From assembly GCA_902362965.1 (NCBI GenBank), contig CABIYQ010000005.1, forward strand, positions 1 to 64,000: a stretch of 64,000 bases of DNA. Direction: 5' to 3'. The DNA is from Oscillospiraceae bacterium (lineage in GTDB: Bacteria > Bacillota > Clostridia > Oscillospirales > Ruminococcaceae). The translations under genes were made by a program, and so were the position numbers. This document shows, piece after piece, positions 1 through 9,493 of the stretch; the stretch's first letter is position 1; every line of letters begins with the position of its first letter. The notes under the pieces were generated by a model. It ran no database searches. It saw only the letters and a list, made by a program, of their open reading frames with translations, and was not told where the DNA came from.

Positions 1-1359
1 GTTTACAGTAATATTCCATATGGTATTGCTTGAAGGTACTGTTATCGAAATATTATTATTAGGTATCAGAAGTGAAAGATTAGAATTGGAAATTGCATTT
101 TCAAAAGTAACCGTATTACTGTATCTTGAGCTTTGATTTTTAATATAATCTGTTGCAGTTTTTACTTGTTGATTTTTATCAGTCATTTCGCTGTCAGACC
201 ATGTCTGGTTTGTACCGTTAATTGTTGCGTTTAAAAACACACTTACAACCAACTGCTTTCCAGTACAATTTTTAGCAGATCCTCTGTTTACAAGGGAAGG
301 ATATACCCCTGTGGTACAATTACTAGTATAATAAGGCGTATTTAAGAAGCAATCATTACTAAAAGCTATACCGTCAAGAACATTGATATTATTACCGTTA
401 TATGTAGCCTTCGGATAATTTACAGTGGTTAAGCTGGTACAATCTGCAAATGCTCTTTTACCAAAATCTATATTTTTATATTTATTTATATTTACTGTTT
501 TTAAAGAAGAACAGTTTTTGAAGGCTTCTAAACCTACAGAAAGAAAAGCCTGTGAATTGCCTTCAAATGTAACCTGAGTTAATGCAGTACATCCACGGTA
601 AGCACCGTTACTAACACTCGTTACTGAATCTGGAATACTCAGTGATGTAAGACTCTGGCAGCCTTCAAAAGCAGATATATCAATAGAATATAAAGACTTT
701 GGAAGAACTACACTTGATAAATTATAACAGTAAGAAAATGCATTTACTTTTATATCTGTTAAGTTTGAAGACAAATAATTAATGGATACAGTACGAAGGT
801 TAGTACAAGTATAAAATGCTCCTAAATTAATTTTTTTTACAGAATCCGGAATTGAAATAGAAGTTAATGAAGAACAGTTTGAGAAGGAGAGAGACGGTAT
901 TTCTTTTAAAATTGAATTGGAGGCAAAAGATACCGTAGTTAGCTTTTTACAAAATTCAAAACAAGACGTAGACATGTTCTGTACGGTATTCGGAATAGAA
1001 ACATATGTTAAATTACTGCATTTATAAAAACACATTTGACCAATGTTTTGAATTCCTGAAGAAATATAAACTCGTTTAATTGTACTATTCTCTCTGAAAG
1101 CATTATAACTCAATTTTTTAACAGTATATGTTATACCGTTATTGGTAATTGTAGATGGAATAGTAAGATATTCTGATGAACCTGTGTAACCTGTTATTGT
1201 TGCAGTTGTTCCTGAAACAGTGTAAACAAATCCTGAACTGGTCGTTTCCGCACTGGCTGATATTGATAGATTCTTAAATACAAGAATACTATCATTTGAT
1301 GTAATTGAAAATGCAGCAATAAAAACAATGGAAAGTAAAGCAGATATAATTTTTTTCAT
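1..1359 (-). CDS. BspA-like leucine-rich-repeat surface protein (3' end outside window)
   Basis: Open reading frame running off the left edge; 453 codons are visible. It starts at an ATG preceded by AAGGAG. The N-terminus is a signal peptide (MKKIISALLSIVFIAA...) ending near residue 38. About ten LRR_5 (BspA/Treponema type) repeats follow, recognisable by recurring 'F.xCxxL..v.IP.sv..I' units, up to about residue 330. The remaining visible part (KNCTGKQLVVSVFLNA onward) is not repetitive; in related clostridial proteins such a region precedes a secreted protease-like or dockerin domain, but that end is not visible here. The protein is probably exported and involved in adhesion or substrate contact. 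It has its own promoter and no operon partner in the window. Confidence 0.85.
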   Translation of the reverse strand, partial: MKKIISALLSIVFIAAFSITSNDSILVFKNLSISASAETTSSGFVYTVSGTTATITGYTGSSEYLTIPSTITNNGITYTVKKLSYNAFRENSTIKRVYISSGIQNIGQMCFYKCSNLTYVSIPNTVQNMSTSCFEFCKKLTTVSFASNSILKEIPSLSFSNCSSLTSISIPDSVKKINLGAFYTCTNLRTVSINYLSSNLTDIKVNAFSYCYNLSSVVLPKSLYSIDISAFEGCQSLTSLSIPDSVTSVSNGAYRGCTALTQVTFEGNSQAFLSVGLEAFKNCSSLKTVNINKYKNIDFGKRAFADCTSLTTVNYPKATYNGNNINVLDGIAFSNDCFLNTPYYTSNCTTGVYPSLVNRGSAKNCTGKQLVVSVFLNATINGTNQTWSDSEMTDKNQQVKTATDYIKNQSSRYSNTVTFENAISNSNLSLLIPNNNISITVPSSNTIWNITVN

Positions 1360-1403
1360 AATGATTCTCCTTAAATTAATTTATTAAGCATGCTTATAAA
1401 CAC

Positions 1404-1432
1404 ATTATATACCAAAAATTTACAGAAATCAA
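1404..1432 (-). promoter_or_regulatory. Promoter of the LRR_5 gene
   Basis: On the minus strand TTGATT (1432-1427), a 17-bp spacer and TATAAT (1409-1404) lie about 45 bp upstream of the start codon. Confidence 0.7.
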
Positions 1433-1542
1433 CATATAAATATAAAATTAATTAAATATTTACATTATGTCTATATTTTGTATAAATATAAAGTGTAGAA
1501 TATAAATGTAGTTTATGACTGTTTACCATCTTTTCATTAAAA

Positions 1543-1576
1543 GTCCCCACTTGACTTATTAAGTTCAAGTGGGGAT
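1543..1576. terminator. Bidirectional intrinsic terminator
   Basis: TCCCCACTTGA pairs with TCAAGTGGGGA, extended inward by CTT/AAG. T-rich tracts lie on both outer sides. No coding gene lies between it and the tRNAs; I see nothing else recognisable in 1577-1776. Confidence 0.7.
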
Positions 1577-1776
1577 TTTAATTTTTAAAGACTTTCTGTT
1601 GCGTATCTGACAGAACGATATTGGTAGCCTTGCTGAGCGTTTCATGTTAATGTTAAGTACGTGTATAAAATATTGATTAGTTTTTTATATAAGCGTTTTA
1701 TGGTATATGCTTTACTTTGTTTTTTTGTTACAATTGTCGTAGTAAGTGTCGTAGTCGCAATTTTAAATAAAAATAA

Positions 1777-1804
1777 CGCCGTTCACAATACCTTGTAAAC
1801 GGCG
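1777..1804 (-). terminator. Terminator downstream of the tRNA pair
   Basis: CGCCGTT...AACGGCG hairpin with an inner CACAA/TTGT pairing. On the minus strand it is followed by GTTATTTTTATTT, 18 bp past the tRNA-Thr CCA end. Confidence 0.7.
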
Positions 1805-1822
1805 TAGCTATGTGGTTTATGA

Positions 1823-1898
1823 TGGAGCTGTTTAACGGACTTGAACCGTCGACCTCTTCCTTACCAAGGAAGTGCTCTGCCAACTGAGCTAAAACAGC
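1823..1898 (-). tRNA. tRNA-Thr (GGT anticodon)
   Basis: A 76-nt cloverleaf can be folded by hand. The acceptor is GCTGTTT/AAACAGC with an encoded CCA, the D-arm is AGCTCAGTTGGCAGAGC, the anticodon stem CTTCC/GGAAG encloses TTGGTAA (anticodon GGT), and the T-arm contains GGTTCAAGTCC. Confidence 0.95.
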
Positions 1899-1905
1899 AT
1901 AAAAT

Positions 1906-1981
1906 TGGTTGGGATAGGTGGATTCGAACCACCGGAATGACGGAGTCAAAGTCCGTTGCCTTACCACTTGGCTATATCCCA
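1906..1981 (-). tRNA. tRNA-Gln (TTG anticodon)
   Basis: 76-nt cloverleaf with acceptor TGGGATA/TATCCCA (U1-A72, typical of tRNA-Gln), discriminator A and encoded CCA. Anticodon stem ACGGA/TCCGT encloses CTTTGAC (anticodon TTG); T-loop GGTTCGAATCC. It lies 7 bp upstream of tRNA-Thr on the same strand, so the two are probably co-transcribed. Confidence 0.95.
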
Positions 1982-2140
1982 TTGCAATGACTATAATATT
2001 ATACCAAAAAAAAATAGAGATTTCAATAGTATAGAAAAAAATTAAAATATTTTTGGTAAAATTGACTGCTTATCGACCTTGAGTTTGTGCATTGTTGCTA
2101 AAAATAATTTACAAAAATATTGAAAAATAAAATACAACAA

Positions 2141-2169
2141 TTGACAGTGGCTTAATTTTATGGTATAAT
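2141..2169 (+). promoter_or_regulatory. Promoter of the ABC exporter operon
   Basis: Near-consensus TTGACA (2141-2146), 17-bp spacer, TATAAT (2164-2169) preceded by TGG (extended -10). The implied leader is about 125 nt. Confidence 0.85.
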
Positions 2170-2188
2170 TCATATATAGTTTAAAAAA

Positions 2189-2219
2189 TTCGTATTCCTT
2201 TTTGGGAGTACGGATTTTT
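2189..2219 (+). terminator. Leader hairpin / candidate attenuator before the ABC exporter genes
   Basis: TTCGTATTCC pairs with GGAGTACGGA (G-U wobbles) around a TTTTTG loop and is followed by TTTTTG. It sits between the promoter and the first gene, where it could act as a conditional terminator. No competing antiterminator pairing was worked out. Confidence 0.5.
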
Positions 2220-2303
2220 GATTCATAGAGGACGGTATTATTCAAGTAAAAAATCAAATGCGTAATAAACATGTTCATAATCAGAAAGGATTGATTTATA
2301 AAT

Positions 2304-4049
2304 ATGATAAAGGAAATTTCAAAAAGTATAAGGGAATATAAAAGAACTTCAATTGCCACTCCTGTATTGGTATCGTTAGAGGTTGTAATAGAGTGTATAA
2401 TTCCGTTTCTCATTGCTAAGCTTGTAAATGAGATCAAATCAGGCTGTGAATTGAATTTAATAATCAAGTACGGAATAATACTGTTTATAATGGCTGTATT
2501 GTCTTTGCTGTTCGGAGCTTTAGCAGGCGCAACGTGCGCAAACGCTTCCTGCGGACTGGCAAAAAATCTCCGCAGGGACATGTTTTACAATATTCAGAAA
2601 TATTCATTTGAAAATATTGATAAATTTCTGACTTCGTCGTTGGTAACACGTCTTACGACAGACGTTACTAATGTTCAGAACGCTTATATGATGATTATCA
2701 GGAGCGCTATCCGTGCGCCGCTTATGATAATTTTTGCATTGGTCATGGCTTTTATAATGGGTGGAAAAATGGCGTGGATATTTCTTTTTGTCGTACCGTT
2801 TCTTACAGTCGGACTGTCGGTGATTGTCTATAAAACTATGCCGCTTTTCCGGAAAGTATTCAAGAAGTACGACAATTTAAATAATTCCGTACAGGAAAAT
2901 ATCAAGGGTATGCGTGTAGTAAAGGCTTTTGTAAGAGAGGATTATGAACAGAAGAAATTTGATGCAGCCGCTTCGGACGTCTGCGCTGATTTTACAAAAG
3001 CAGAAAGAATTCTTGCATTGAATAATCCGCTTATGCAATTTTGTCTTTATGTAAATATGACCTTTGTATTGTCCTTCGGTTCTTATACTATTATTACGTC
3101 TCGTGGAATGGATTTAGACGTAGGTCAGTTTTCCGCTTTATTGACATATGGATTTATGATGCTTGCCAGCCTGATGATGCTGTCCATGATTTTTGTCATG
3201 ATAACAATGGCCGCTGAATCTGGTAAAAGAATTGCAGAAATCCTTACGGAAAAGAGTACTCTTACCAATCCGGAAAATCCGGTTTATGAGGTTGCTGACG
3301 GTTCGGTTTCATTTGAAAACGTGAGCTTTAAATATTCTCTGAAAGCGGAAAGAAGAGCGCTTGCAGATATAAATCTGAAAATTAAGTCAGGGGAAACTAT
3401 AGGTATTATTGGAGGCACCGGTTCGTCAAAATCGACGCTTATACAGCTTATTTCCCGTCTGTACGACGCTACGGAGGGTACTGTTAAGGTTGGAGGTATA
3501 GATGTGCGAAGCTACGATCTGGAAACTCTCAGAAATCAGGTAGCAGTAGTATTACAAAAAAATATTCTGTTTTCCGGTACGGTCAAGGAAAATCTTCGTT
3601 GGGGAAATAAAAATGCTTCTGATGAAGAATTAAAGGAAGCCTGCCGACTTGCATGTGCAGATGAATTTATCTCACAGTTTCCCGACGGTTATGATACATA
3701 TATAGAACAGGGCGGTGCAAATGTATCCGGAGGACAGAAGCAAAGACTTTGTATTGCAAGAGCTTTGCTGAAAAAGCCGAAAATCCTGATATTGGACGAT
3801 TCTACCAGTGCTGTAGATACAAAAACGGATTCCGGCATCAGAAAAGCCATGAGGGAGTATATTCCTGAAACAACAAAAATAATAATTGCTCAGCGTACTG
3901 CTTCGGTTGAAGATGCAGATAGAATTATCGTTATGGACGGCGGAAAAATCAGCGCTGTGGGAACTCATAAAGAACTGCTTGAAAGCAATGCAATATATCG
4001 TGAAATTTATACTTCTCAGAACAAGGCAGGTGACAATAATGAAGAATAA
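2304..4049 (+). CDS. ABC exporter half-transporter (degenerate ATPase half)
   Basis: 581 residues. An N-terminal six-helix exporter transmembrane domain (about 1-310) is followed by an ATP-binding domain (about 335-570). Walker A is GGTGSSKST, with S in place of the usual G before K. The signature is VSGGQKQR, and Walker B is LILDDST, where the catalytic glutamate is replaced by aspartate. That pattern marks the degenerate-site partner in heterodimeric exporters of the TM287/288, BmrCD and LmrCD type. The next gene overlaps its 3' end by 11 bp and carries the canonical Walker B, so the two should form one heterodimeric multidrug or lipid exporter. Start ATG follows GAAAGGA. The substrate cannot be read from sequence. 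Confidence 0.9.
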   Translation: MIKEISKSIREYKRTSIATPVLVSLEVVIECIIPFLIAKLVNEIKSGCELNLIIKYGIILFIMAVLSLLFGALAGATCANASCGLAKNLRRDMFYNIQKYSFENIDKFLTSSLVTRLTTDVTNVQNAYMMIIRSAIRAPLMIIFALVMAFIMGGKMAWIFLFVVPFLTVGLSVIVYKTMPLFRKVFKKYDNLNNSVQENIKGMRVVKAFVREDYEQKKFDAAASDVCADFTKAERILALNNPLMQFCLYVNMTFVLSFGSYTIITSRGMDLDVGQFSALLTYGFMMLASLMMLSMIFVMITMAAESGKRIAEILTEKSTLTNPENPVYEVADGSVSFENVSFKYSLKAERRALADINLKIKSGETIGIIGGTGSSKSTLIQLISRLYDATEGTVKVGGIDVRSYDLETLRNQVAVVLQKNILFSGTVKENLRWGNKNASDEELKEACRLACADEFISQFPDGYDTYIEQGGANVSGGQKQRLCIARALLKKPKILILDDSTSAVDTKTDSGIRKAMREYIPETTKIIIAQRTASVEDADRIIVMDGGKISAVGTHKELLESNAIYREIYTSQNKAGDNNEE

Positions 4050-5931
4050 AAATGTAAAAAAAGGAGTTATCGGACGGCTGCTTAAAACTATGCATGGCTT
4101 TTATCCTGTTATGCTGCCGGTTACGGTTATATGTATTGTGTTCAGTGCGGTAGTCAGCTCTGTTCCGGCAATATTTATGCAGAACATCATTGCAGTCGTA
4201 GAAGAAAACTGGCAAAACGGCGATTGGGAGGCAGTAAGCTCAAAAGTTTTTCTTTATGTGGGAATTCTTGTCGTATTCTATATTTTGTCGCTGACGGCAG
4301 GCTTTGCGTATAATCAGCTTATGGCAATTATGACTCAGGGTACTCTCAAAAAACTGCGTGAAAAAATGTTCAACGGAATGCAGCGACTGCCTATCAAATA
4401 TTTTGATACGAACAATCACGGCGACATTATGAGCCGTTATACAAATGATATAGATACTCTCAGGCAGATGATTTCTCAAAGCTTTCCGCAGCTGCTTATT
4501 TCTTCAATTTCAGTTATTACAGTTTTATGTCTTATGATCTATTACTGTTTATGGCTGACCTTAGTTGTTTTGACGGGCGTTGTAATTATGTATTTTATTA
4601 CAAAGAAAATCGGCGGCGGTTCGGCAAAATATTTCTTTCGTCAGCAAACGGCGCTCGGAAAGGTTGAGGGGTTTGCCGAGGAAATAATGAACGGTCAGAA
4701 GGTCGTAAAGGTATTCTGCCATGAAGAAGAAAGCAAGGCGGATTTTGACAGGCTTAATGAAAAGCTTTTTTATGAATCCCAAAAGGCTAACAGATATGCA
4801 AATATTTTAATGCCGATTCTGAATAATATAGGTAACGTTTTATATGTTATCGTTGCTGTTGCAGGCGGAATACTTCTGGTTTTAGATGTGCCTAATATTA
4901 GCGTTTCAGGTATGGCGGTAAGCATTAGTATTATAGTACCGTTTCTGAATATGACCAAGCAGTTTGCCGGAAATATCAATCAGGTTTCCAATCAGGTCAA
5001 TGCCGTTGTTATGGGAATGGCGGGTACGGAACGTATTTTTAATCTGATGGATGAGCAGCCGGAACAGGATAACGGATACGTTACTTTGGTAAATGCAAAG
5101 GAGGAAAACGGAGTTCTTACCGAATGCTCAGAAAGAACCGGATTATGGGCATGGAAGCATCCGCATACTGCCGAAGGAACTGTTACATATACCAAGCTGA
5201 CCGGAGACGTTCGTTTGTTTGATGTAGATTTTGCATATACAGAGGGGAAAACAGTGCTGAAAAATGTCAGCATTTATGCAAAGCCGGGACAAAAGGTGGC
5301 TTTTGTCGGCGCAACAGGCGCAGGAAAGACTACCATTACTAATCTGCTTAATCGTTTTTATGATATTGCCGACGGAAAAATCCGTTACGACGGTATAAAT
5401 ATTAATAAAATTAAAAAGGCTGATCTGCGCCGTTCTCTGGGAATTGTCTTACAGGAAACAAATTTATTTACAGGTACGGTTATGGAAAATATACGCTACG
5501 GCAAGCTTGACGCAACGGACGAGGAATGTATTGCCGCCGCAAAACTGGCAGGCGCAGACGATTTTATAACACGTTTGCCTGACGGATATCAGACTTATCT
5601 TTCCGGTAACGGAGCTAATCTTTCTCAGGGACAGCGTCAGTTGTTATCTATTGCCCGTGCGGCGGCTGCCGATCCTCCGGTTATGATTCTTGACGAGGCG
5701 ACCTCGTCTATTGATACCAGAACGGAAGCTATTGTACAGAAGGGTATGGACGCTCTTATGGAAGGAAGAACGGTATTTGTTATCGCTCACCGTCTGTCAA
5801 CAGTTAAAAATTCTGATGTTATTATAGTACTTGACCACGGAAATATTATAGAACGGGGAAATCATGACGCACTTATTGCTATGAAAGGTCAGTATTATCA
5901 GCTTTATACCGGAGCTTTTGAATTGGAGTAA
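4039..5931 (+). CDS. ABC exporter half-transporter (catalytic half)
   Basis: 630 residues from ATG 4039, which overlaps the upstream stop; the reading frame extends further upstream, but those codons lie inside the previous gene and lack exporter-like sequence. The exporter transmembrane domain covers about 20-330 and the ATPase about 390-620. Walker A is GATGAGKTT, Walker B is MILDEAT with the catalytic glutamate, and the signature is LSQGQ (divergent from LSGGQ). A divergent signature in this half and a degenerate Walker B in the other is the expected complementary arrangement of a heterodimer with one consensus and one degenerate site. An insertion of about 40 residues before the ATPase domain (ENGVLTECSERTG...) is less conserved. 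Confidence 0.9.
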   Translation: MKNKNVKKGVIGRLLKTMHGFYPVMLPVTVICIVFSAVVSSVPAIFMQNIIAVVEENWQNGDWEAVSSKVFLYVGILVVFYILSLTAGFAYNQLMAIMTQGTLKKLREKMFNGMQRLPIKYFDTNNHGDIMSRYTNDIDTLRQMISQSFPQLLISSISVITVLCLMIYYCLWLTLVVLTGVVIMYFITKKIGGGSAKYFFRQQTALGKVEGFAEEIMNGQKVVKVFCHEEESKADFDRLNEKLFYESQKANRYANILMPILNNIGNVLYVIVAVAGGILLVLDVPNISVSGMAVSISIIVPFLNMTKQFAGNINQVSNQVNAVVMGMAGTERIFNLMDEQPEQDNGYVTLVNAKEENGVLTECSERTGLWAWKHPHTAEGTVTYTKLTGDVRLFDVDFAYTEGKTVLKNVSIYAKPGQKVAFVGATGAGKTTITNLLNRFYDIADGKIRYDGININKIKKADLRRSLGIVLQETNLFTGTVMENIRYGKLDATDEECIAAAKLAGADDFITRLPDGYQTYLSGNGANLSQGQRQLLSIARAAAADPPVMILDEATSSIDTRTEAIVQKGMDALMEGRTVFVIAHRLSTVKNSDVIIVLDHGNIIERGNHDALIAMKGQYYQLYTGAFELE

Positions 5932-5939
5932 AAAATAAC

Positions 5940-5968
5940 TTGATAAAAATTAAATATTATGGTATAAT
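5940..5968 (+). promoter_or_regulatory. Promoter of the ABC-F gene
   Basis: TTGATA, 17-bp spacer, TATAAT with extended TGG, directly after the exporter stop codon. The leader is about 30 nt. Confidence 0.8.
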
Positions 5969-6002
5969 ATTATTTTATAAGAAAGAGGCAAATGTAAAAT
6001 AA

Positions 6003-7556
6003 ATGAGTATATTAAATGTTGAACATGTAACACATGGTTTCGGCGCAAGACAAATTCTCGATGACGCTTCGTTTCGGCTTCTTAAAGGAGAGCATGTAGG
6101 ACTTGTAGGCGCTAACGGCGAGGGTAAATCTACTTTTTTGAATATAATTACAGGTAAGCTTATGCCGGATGAGGGAAAGATAGAATGGTGCCGCCATATT
6201 ACTACCGGCTATCTTGATCAGTACAGTACGCTTGAAAAAGGAAAAACTATATACGACGTTTTAAAAGATGCATTTCGTCATTTAAGCGGACTTGAACAGG
6301 AAATGCTGGAGCTTTATGATAAAATGTCAGACTGCACTGAAGAAGAAATGAATGAAATGATGGAATCTGTAGGAGAAATTCAGGATATTCTGGAAACTAA
6401 TGGGTACTATACTATAGACAGCCGTATTTCCGAATATGCTAACGGTCTGGGACTTGGCGAGATCGGTCTCGACCGTGATGTTTCAGAGCTGTCCGGCGGT
6501 CAGCGTGCAAAGGTACTGCTTGCAAAAGTACTTTTGGAAAACCCTATGATTCTGATTCTTGATGAGCCTACTAATTTTCTTGATGAAAATCATATTAACT
6601 GGCTGAAGAATTTTCTTCAGAATTATTCAAATGCATTTATATTGGTTTCCCATGATATTTCTTTTTTAAACAGTGTAGTCAATGTTATCTACCATGTTGA
6701 AAATGCAGTTTTGACACGTTATACAGGCGATTATGAAAATTTTCAGCGTATGTATGCGCTGAAAAAGCAGCAGCTTGAACAGGCTTATGAAAAACAGCAA
6801 AAGGAAATTGCAAACTTGCAGGATTTTGTGGCTCGGAACAAAGCGAGAGCCGCTACAGCAAATATGGCGCGTTCACGTCAGAGAAAGCTTGATAAAATGG
6901 ATGTTATTACTCTGGCAAAGGAAAAAATTAAACCGTCCTTTGATTTTCAATCTGCAAGAACTACCGGGAAGGTAGTAATTGACGCGGAAAATCTTGTTCT
7001 CGGATATGGGGAACCCCTGACCAGACCCATGAGTTTTCAGGTAGAACGTAATAAAAAAATTGCAATTAAAGGTGTTAACGGACTTGGAAAGTCGACTCTT
7101 TTAAAAACAATGCTTGGAATTATTCCGTCTGTGGAAGGAAGCGTTAAGCTTGATCAATTTACTGAAATATGCTATTTCGAGCAAGAGGAAATAGCTTCAG
7201 AAAAAACTGCGCTTCAGGAAATATGGGACGAATATCCGTCTATGACTAATGCGGAGGTTCGGGCGGCTCTGGCAAGATGCGGTCTTACTACCGAACATAT
7301 TACTTCACAGGTACGTGTACTTTCAGGCGGTGAAAACGCAAAGGTTAGACTTTGCAAACTTATGTTAAGACCATGTAATCTTTTGGTACTGGACGAACCT
7401 ACCAATCATCTTGATACAGATGCTAAAGAAGAACTTAAGCGTGCTGTGGCAGCTTACAGAGGTACTGTCGTTCTGGTTAGTCATGAACCGGAATTTTATA
7501 TGGATATTGTAACGGATGTCTGGAATTTGGAGGAATGGACAACTAAGGTAATTTAA
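6003..7556 (+). CDS. ABC-F family ATPase (translation factor type)
   Basis: 517 residues with two ATP-binding domains and no membrane segments. Domain 1 has Walker A GANGEGKST, signature LSGGQ and Walker B LILDEPTNF. Domain 2 has GVNGLGKST, LSGGE and LVLDEPTNH. Between them is a charged interdomain linker with an arginine/lysine-rich stretch (ARNKARAATANMARSRQRK). ABC-F proteins act on the ribosomal E-site; some relieve antibiotic stalling and others (EttA, YbiT) are housekeeping. Which type this is cannot be decided by eye. It has its own promoter and a short leader, so it does not look like a leader-attenuated resistance gene. Proximity to a drug-exporter-like pair is suggestive only. Confidence 0.9.
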   Translation: MSILNVEHVTHGFGARQILDDASFRLLKGEHVGLVGANGEGKSTFLNIITGKLMPDEGKIEWCRHITTGYLDQYSTLEKGKTIYDVLKDAFRHLSGLEQEMLELYDKMSDCTEEEMNEMMESVGEIQDILETNGYYTIDSRISEYANGLGLGEIGLDRDVSELSGGQRAKVLLAKVLLENPMILILDEPTNFLDENHINWLKNFLQNYSNAFILVSHDISFLNSVVNVIYHVENAVLTRYTGDYENFQRMYALKKQQLEQAYEKQQKEIANLQDFVARNKARAATANMARSRQRKLDKMDVITLAKEKIKPSFDFQSARTTGKVVIDAENLVLGYGEPLTRPMSFQVERNKKIAIKGVNGLGKSTLLKTMLGIIPSVEGSVKLDQFTEICYFEQEEIASEKTALQEIWDEYPSMTNAEVRAALARCGLTTEHITSQVRVLSGGENAKVRLCKLMLRPCNLLVLDEPTNHLDTDAKEELKRAVAAYRGTVVLVSHEPEFYMDIVTDVWNLEEWTTKVI

Positions 7557-7636
7557 CTTTTTATAAAAGTTATTGATTATTTTAAAATAAATTATAATCA
7601 TTTTTTTATAAAACTCTTCCCATTTTGAGAAAATTA

Positions 7637-7677
7637 TGGTATAATAAATATGATTATGTTATTAGTGGATAACCACT
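7637..7677 (+). promoter_or_regulatory. Extended -10 promoter and small leader hairpin before pgm
   Basis: TATAAT at 7640-7645 preceded by TGG (7637-7639). No good -35 element is visible at the right distance. About 20 bp downstream AGTGG-ATAA-CCACT is followed by TTTT, a weak hairpin. Confidence 0.4.
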
Positions 7678-7699
7678 TTTAATTTCAGGAGGTTTTAGC

Positions 7700-9415
7700 A
7701 TGAATATTAATGAACTTTACAGCCTTTGGTGTGAAAAAGCAGTTGATGATCCTGATTTAAAGCAGGAGCTTATTTCAGTTGCTGATGATTCCGAGGGTAT
7801 TAATGATAGATTTTACCGTAATCTTGAGTTCGGAACAGGCGGCCTGAGAGGCGTAATTGGTGCAGGCACTAACAGAATGAATATTTATACTGTAAGAAGA
7901 GCTACTCAGGGATTTGCTGATTATATCAATGAAGCCTTTGATAAGCCTAGTGTTGCTATTGCTTATGACAGCCGTATTAAATCTGACGTTTTTGCAAAAG
8001 CTGCCGCAGGAGTATTTGCTGCAAACGGTATTCACGTTTACATATACGGCGAGCTTATGCCTACTCCTATGCTCTCGTTTGCGGTCAGAGAACTGAACTG
8101 TCAGGCGGGAGTTATGGTAACGGCCAGTCATAATCCGTCAAAATACAATGGATATAAGGCTTATGGAGCAGACGGCTGTCAGCTTAATCTAACGGACGCT
8201 GAAACAGTTATTAAAAAAGTTAATGCGCTTGATATGTTCGACGGAGTAAAGCATATCAAATTTGATGACGCTGTTGAATCGGGAATGGTCGAATATATCG
8301 GGCAGAGCGTTATTGATAAATTCTATGAAAATGTGCTTGCGCAGGGACTGAATACCAATCTGGTAGCAGACAGCGGTCTGAAGGTTGTTTATACTCCTTT
8401 GAACGGAACAGGAAACAAGCCGGTAAGACATATTCTTAATAAAATCGGAATAAAGAATGTTACTGTTGTTCCGGAACAGGAAATGCCCGACGGTAATTTT
8501 ACAACCTGTCCGTATCCTAATCCGGAGATCAGGGAAGCTTTGGAACTTGGTCTTAAGCTATGCGATGAGGTAAAGCCTGACCTTCTTCTTGCTACAGACC
8601 CTGACTGCGACCGTGTGGGAATTGCTGTTCCTGACGAAAACGGTAATTACGTTTTGTTTAGCGGTAATGAGGTCGGAGCTATGCTGCTTGAATATATTTG
8701 CAGTGAAAGAACAAGACAGGGTACTATGCCTAAAAATCCGATAACTGTTAAGACAATTGTTACGACAGATATAATTAAGAAAATTGCTGAAAAATACGGC
8801 GTTGAATTAATTGAAGTGCTGACAGGATTCAAATTTATCGGCGAGCAGATCGGTATTCTGGAAAAACAAGGGGAAGAGGACAGATTTATATTCGGTTATG
8901 AAGAAAGTTATGGCTACCTTGCCGGAAGCTATGTAAGAGATAAGGATGCTGTAAATGCTTCAATGTTAATATGCGAAATGGCAGCATTTTACAGAATGAA
9001 GGGTATTTCACTTATTCAGGCTCGTGAAAATATGTATAAAACTTACGGAGTTTATTATCATACCCAGCAGAGCTTTACATTTGAGGGTAAAGCAGGTATG
9101 GAAAAAATGAATAGTATTATGGAAAATCTTCGTAAAAACTATGTGGCTGAAATAGGCGGTCTGAAAGTTATTCTTTTTGAGGACTATCTTGAAGGTATTT
9201 CAAAAAATGTTGAGACAGGTAAAATAACTGAAATCAAACTTCCTAAATCAAACGTTCTTGTGTTCGGACTGACTGATGGCGCTAAGGTTATTATCCGTCC
9301 ATCAGGTACTGAACCTAAAATCAAGGCTTACTATACTGCTATCGGCGAAACGCAGTCAGATGCTCAAGCGCTTGAAAAGAAGCTTGCAGAAAGTTTTTCA
9401 AAGCTTATTAACTGA
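7700..9415 (+). CDS. pgm: Phospho-sugar mutase (phosphoglucomutase/phosphomannomutase)
   Basis: 571 residues, the full length of the alpha-D-phosphohexomutase family (PgcA-like). Visible motifs are the phosphoserine loop TASHNPSKYNGYK (about 136-148), the metal-binding loop DPDCDRVG (about 301), the sugar-binding GYEESYGY (about 400) and the phosphate-contact RPSGTEPKIK near the C-terminus. It interconverts hexose 1- and 6-phosphates and supplies glucose-1-phosphate for UDP-glucose, and so could feed the UDP-sugar genes of the EPS locus at 39.5-41.8 kb. Start ATG follows AGGAGG. Monocistronic, with a terminator 36 bp downstream. Confidence 0.93.
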   Translation: MNINELYSLWCEKAVDDPDLKQELISVADDSEGINDRFYRNLEFGTGGLRGVIGAGTNRMNIYTVRRATQGFADYINEAFDKPSVAIAYDSRIKSDVFAKAAAGVFAANGIHVYIYGELMPTPMLSFAVRELNCQAGVMVTASHNPSKYNGYKAYGADGCQLNLTDAETVIKKVNALDMFDGVKHIKFDDAVESGMVEYIGQSVIDKFYENVLAQGLNTNLVADSGLKVVYTPLNGTGNKPVRHILNKIGIKNVTVVPEQEMPDGNFTTCPYPNPEIREALELGLKLCDEVKPDLLLATDPDCDRVGIAVPDENGNYVLFSGNEVGAMLLEYICSERTRQGTMPKNPITVKTIVTTDIIKKIAEKYGVELIEVLTGFKFIGEQIGILEKQGEEDRFIFGYEESYGYLAGSYVRDKDAVNASMLICEMAAFYRMKGISLIQARENMYKTYGVYYHTQQSFTFEGKAGMEKMNSIMENLRKNYVAEIGGLKVILFEDYLEGISKNVETGKITEIKLPKSNVLVFGLTDGAKVIIRPSGTEPKIKAYYTAIGETQSDAQALEKKLAESFSKLIN

Positions 9416-9450
9416 TTTGGAATTTATACCAATTTTATATTAAATATTTT

Positions 9451-9485
9451 AAAGCAAATCTGTAAAAAGATTTGCTTTAATTTTT
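9451..9485 (+). terminator. Terminator of pgm
   Basis: AAAGCAAATC / GATTTGCTTT stem with an 8-nt loop, followed by AATTTTT. Confidence 0.8.
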
Positions 9486-9493
9486 AAAAAACA

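Noticed and set aside
1728..1982. 84-codon minus-strand ORF over the tRNA region
   Set aside because: It reads straight through both tRNA genes; a shadow frame.
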